The notes beneath the pieces were generated by a model. The model searched no databases, was not told where the DNA came from, and saw only the letters and a list, made by a program, of their open reading frames with translations. Of a stretch of DNA of 42,117 nucleotides, positions 41,004-42,117 are shown piece by piece. The stretch comes from an uncultured Eubacteriales bacterium. GTDB lineage: Bacteria > Bacillota > Clostridia > Oscillospirales > Oscillospiraceae. The translations under genes and the position numbers were made by a program. Each line of letters begins with the position of its first letter. Within the stretch, counting starts at the first letter, position 1. The stretch lies in assembly GCA_900550615.1 (NCBI GenBank), contig URSX01000003.1, forward strand, positions 1 through 42,117. Direction: 5' to 3'.

Positions 41004-42014
41004 ATGAAATATTGCAAGCGTTTTTTTTGTGCACTGCTGGCCTGCGCCATGCTGCTGCTCTGCGGCTGCGGCGCTAAGAAAAATGACAGCGGCAGCTCTA
41101 AAAACCTGAAGGAGCTGGACGTAGTGCTGGACTGGTATCCCAATGCTTTGCACTCCTTTTTGTATGTGGCTATAGAGAAGGGCTACTATGCCGACGAGGG
41201 GCTGAAGGTCAACATCCGTTTCCCCTCCAACGCCAATGACGCCATCTCCCTGGTGGCCGCCGGACAGGCAGATATCGGCCTGTACTACCAGCAGGATGTC
41301 ATCCAGGCCCGGGCGAAGCAGAATGTGCCGGTGAAATCCATCGGCGCTGTGGTGCAGGGGCCGCTGAACATCGTGCTGTCCCTGAAGGATAAGAACATCA
41401 CCAGCGCCAAGGACCTGGTGGGCAAGACCATCGGCTATGCCGGCACGGAGCTTTCAGAGGCGCTGATCCGCAGCATCATGCAGTATGTGGGCGCGGATTA
41501 CAGCGACGTGACCATGGTGGACGTGGGCTTTGACCTGATGAGTTCCATGACCACTGGCAATGTGGATGCCACCATCGGCTGTCTGGTGAACCACGAAGTG
41601 CCCCAGATGGAGGAGGAGGGCTTTGAGGTGAACTGGTTCGCCCTGGACTCCTACGGCGTGCCCACCTATTATGAGGGTGTGTTCCTGGCCAATGACGATG
41701 CCATTGCCAACGACAGCGAGACCCTCAGCGCCTTCCTGCGGGCATCCGCCAAGGGCTTTGCCGACATGAAGGCCGACCCGGAAGGGGCGCTGAAGACCCT
41801 GCTGGCCAACCAGAACGAGGAGAACTTCCCCCTGTCTGAGACGGTGGAGCGCAAGAGCATGGGCGTGCTGCTGCCCATGATGGAGACCGACAGCGCCGCC
41901 TTCCTGTCCCAGTCCGACGCGTGCTGGCAGGAGAATATCGACTGGATGCTCCAGCAGGGTCTGATCGCCAAGGCACCTGCTCTGGACGACGTACGGGTCA
42001 ACCTGAAGTTCTGA
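41004..42014 (+). CDS. thiY: Pyrimidine-precursor-binding lipoprotein (ThiY / NMT1-like)
   Basis: The 336-residue protein has a lipoprotein signal: a basic start, a hydrophobic stretch and LCGC with the lipid-bearing Cys at about residue 22. The mature part is a NMT1/THI5-like binding protein with LDWYPNALHSFLYVAIEKGYY, VAAGQADIGL and GKTIGYAGTELSEAL. It is the outer-face binding partner of ThiXZ. ATG at 41004 is chosen because GAGAGG lies upstream and the first residues then form a normal lipoprotein leader. It is the last gene of the operon in this window; no terminator is seen before the edge. Confidence 0.93.
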   Translation: MKYCKRFFCALLACAMLLLCGCGAKKNDSGSSKNLKELDVVLDWYPNALHSFLYVAIEKGYYADEGLKVNIRFPSNANDAISLVAAGQADIGLYYQQDVIQARAKQNVPVKSIGAVVQGPLNIVLSLKDKNITSAKDLVGKTIGYAGTELSEALIRSIMQYVGADYSDVTMVDVGFDLMSSMTTGNVDATIGCLVNHEVPQMEEEGFEVNWFALDSYGVPTYYEGVFLANDDAIANDSETLSAFLRASAKGFADMKADPEGALKTLLANQNEENFPLSETVERKSMGVLLPMMETDSAAFLSQSDACWQENIDWMLQQGLIAKAPALDDVRVNLKF

Positions 42015-42117
42015 TCAGAGCGAACACCTGCCGCATTCAGGGGCAAAAAACGCGTGAAATGCCAGATGCGAAAATCTCATAAAGCTATAAAATCCCGGGC
42101 CGGCAGGAGATCGGAAG
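42015..42117. other. Non-coding tail, last ten bases match an Illumina adapter start
   Basis: No gene or terminator is seen. The sequence ends in AGATCGGAAG at 42108-42117, identical to the first ten bases of the common Illumina adapter. This suggests the window edge is a contig end with untrimmed adapter. Confidence 0.55.

Overview
The window looks like a GC-rich, Gram-positive, spore-forming Clostridia genome, most likely a gut Oscillospiraceae-type anaerobe (Oscillibacter/Flavonifractor-like). This is inferred from the mix of genes: a YlmC/YmxH sporulation protein, a SpoIVFA/SpoIVFB-like protease pair, FeoAB, Firmicutes-style ribosomal protein leaders, a c-di-GMP-I riboswitch and a THI-box riboswitch. 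No rRNA, tRNA, phage, insertion sequence or CRISPR array was seen. The last ten bases match the start of a common Illumina adapter, so the right edge may be a contig end.

Layout. (1) 155-12751, minus strand: one operon for a cell-surface system. It has a promoter, a c-di-GMP-I riboswitch with an overlapping terminator, three membrane-anchored secreted proteins of unknown function, and a 3280-residue repeat-rich surface protein. (2) 12808-14404: divergent yqeB and yqeC, accessory genes for selenium-dependent molybdenum hydroxylases, with back-to-back promoters. (3) 14473-16290, minus: an ECF sigma factor and an RsgI-like membrane anti-sigma protein with two PepSY repeats. (4) 16449-21019, mostly minus: rplS with a structured leader, a B12-binding radical SAM protein with its DUF2344 partner, and an M23/M50 pair resembling SpoIVFA/SpoIVFB. 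(5) 21141-22325, plus: a PLP aminotransferase.

(6) 22500-29566, minus: a five-gene molybdenum hydroxylase operon. In order of transcription it holds a Mo-binding subunit, a [2Fe-2S] subunit, an FAD subunit, a second YgfM-like FAD subunit and an XdhD-like Mo subunit. The XdhD-like protein keeps a ferredoxin fold region in which all eight cluster cysteines have been replaced. Divergent mocA (cofactor cytidylyltransferase) follows; its promoter closely resembles that of yqeC, which ties regions 2 and 6 into one pathway. (7) 30331-32749: hairpin-rich repeats, then tsf, rpsB and ylmC/ymxH on the minus strand. (8) 32851-35239, minus: feoA-feoB and a small Cys-rich membrane protein for ferrous iron uptake. 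(9) 35377-42014, plus: a thiamin salvage operon under a TPP riboswitch, thiW-thiM-thiE-thiD-tenA-thiZ-thiX-thiY. It imports and phosphorylates thiazole and pyrimidine precursors and joins them. No de novo thiC or thiG is present here.

The most unusual observations are: the c-di-GMP control of a giant adhesin-like operon; a second TPP-aptamer-like half element between the TPP terminator and thiW; the cysteine-less ferredoxin domain beside an intact [2Fe-2S] subunit; the overlapping divergent yqeB/yqeC promoters with an inverted repeat; and palindromic dispersed repeats near 22.4 and 30.3 kb.
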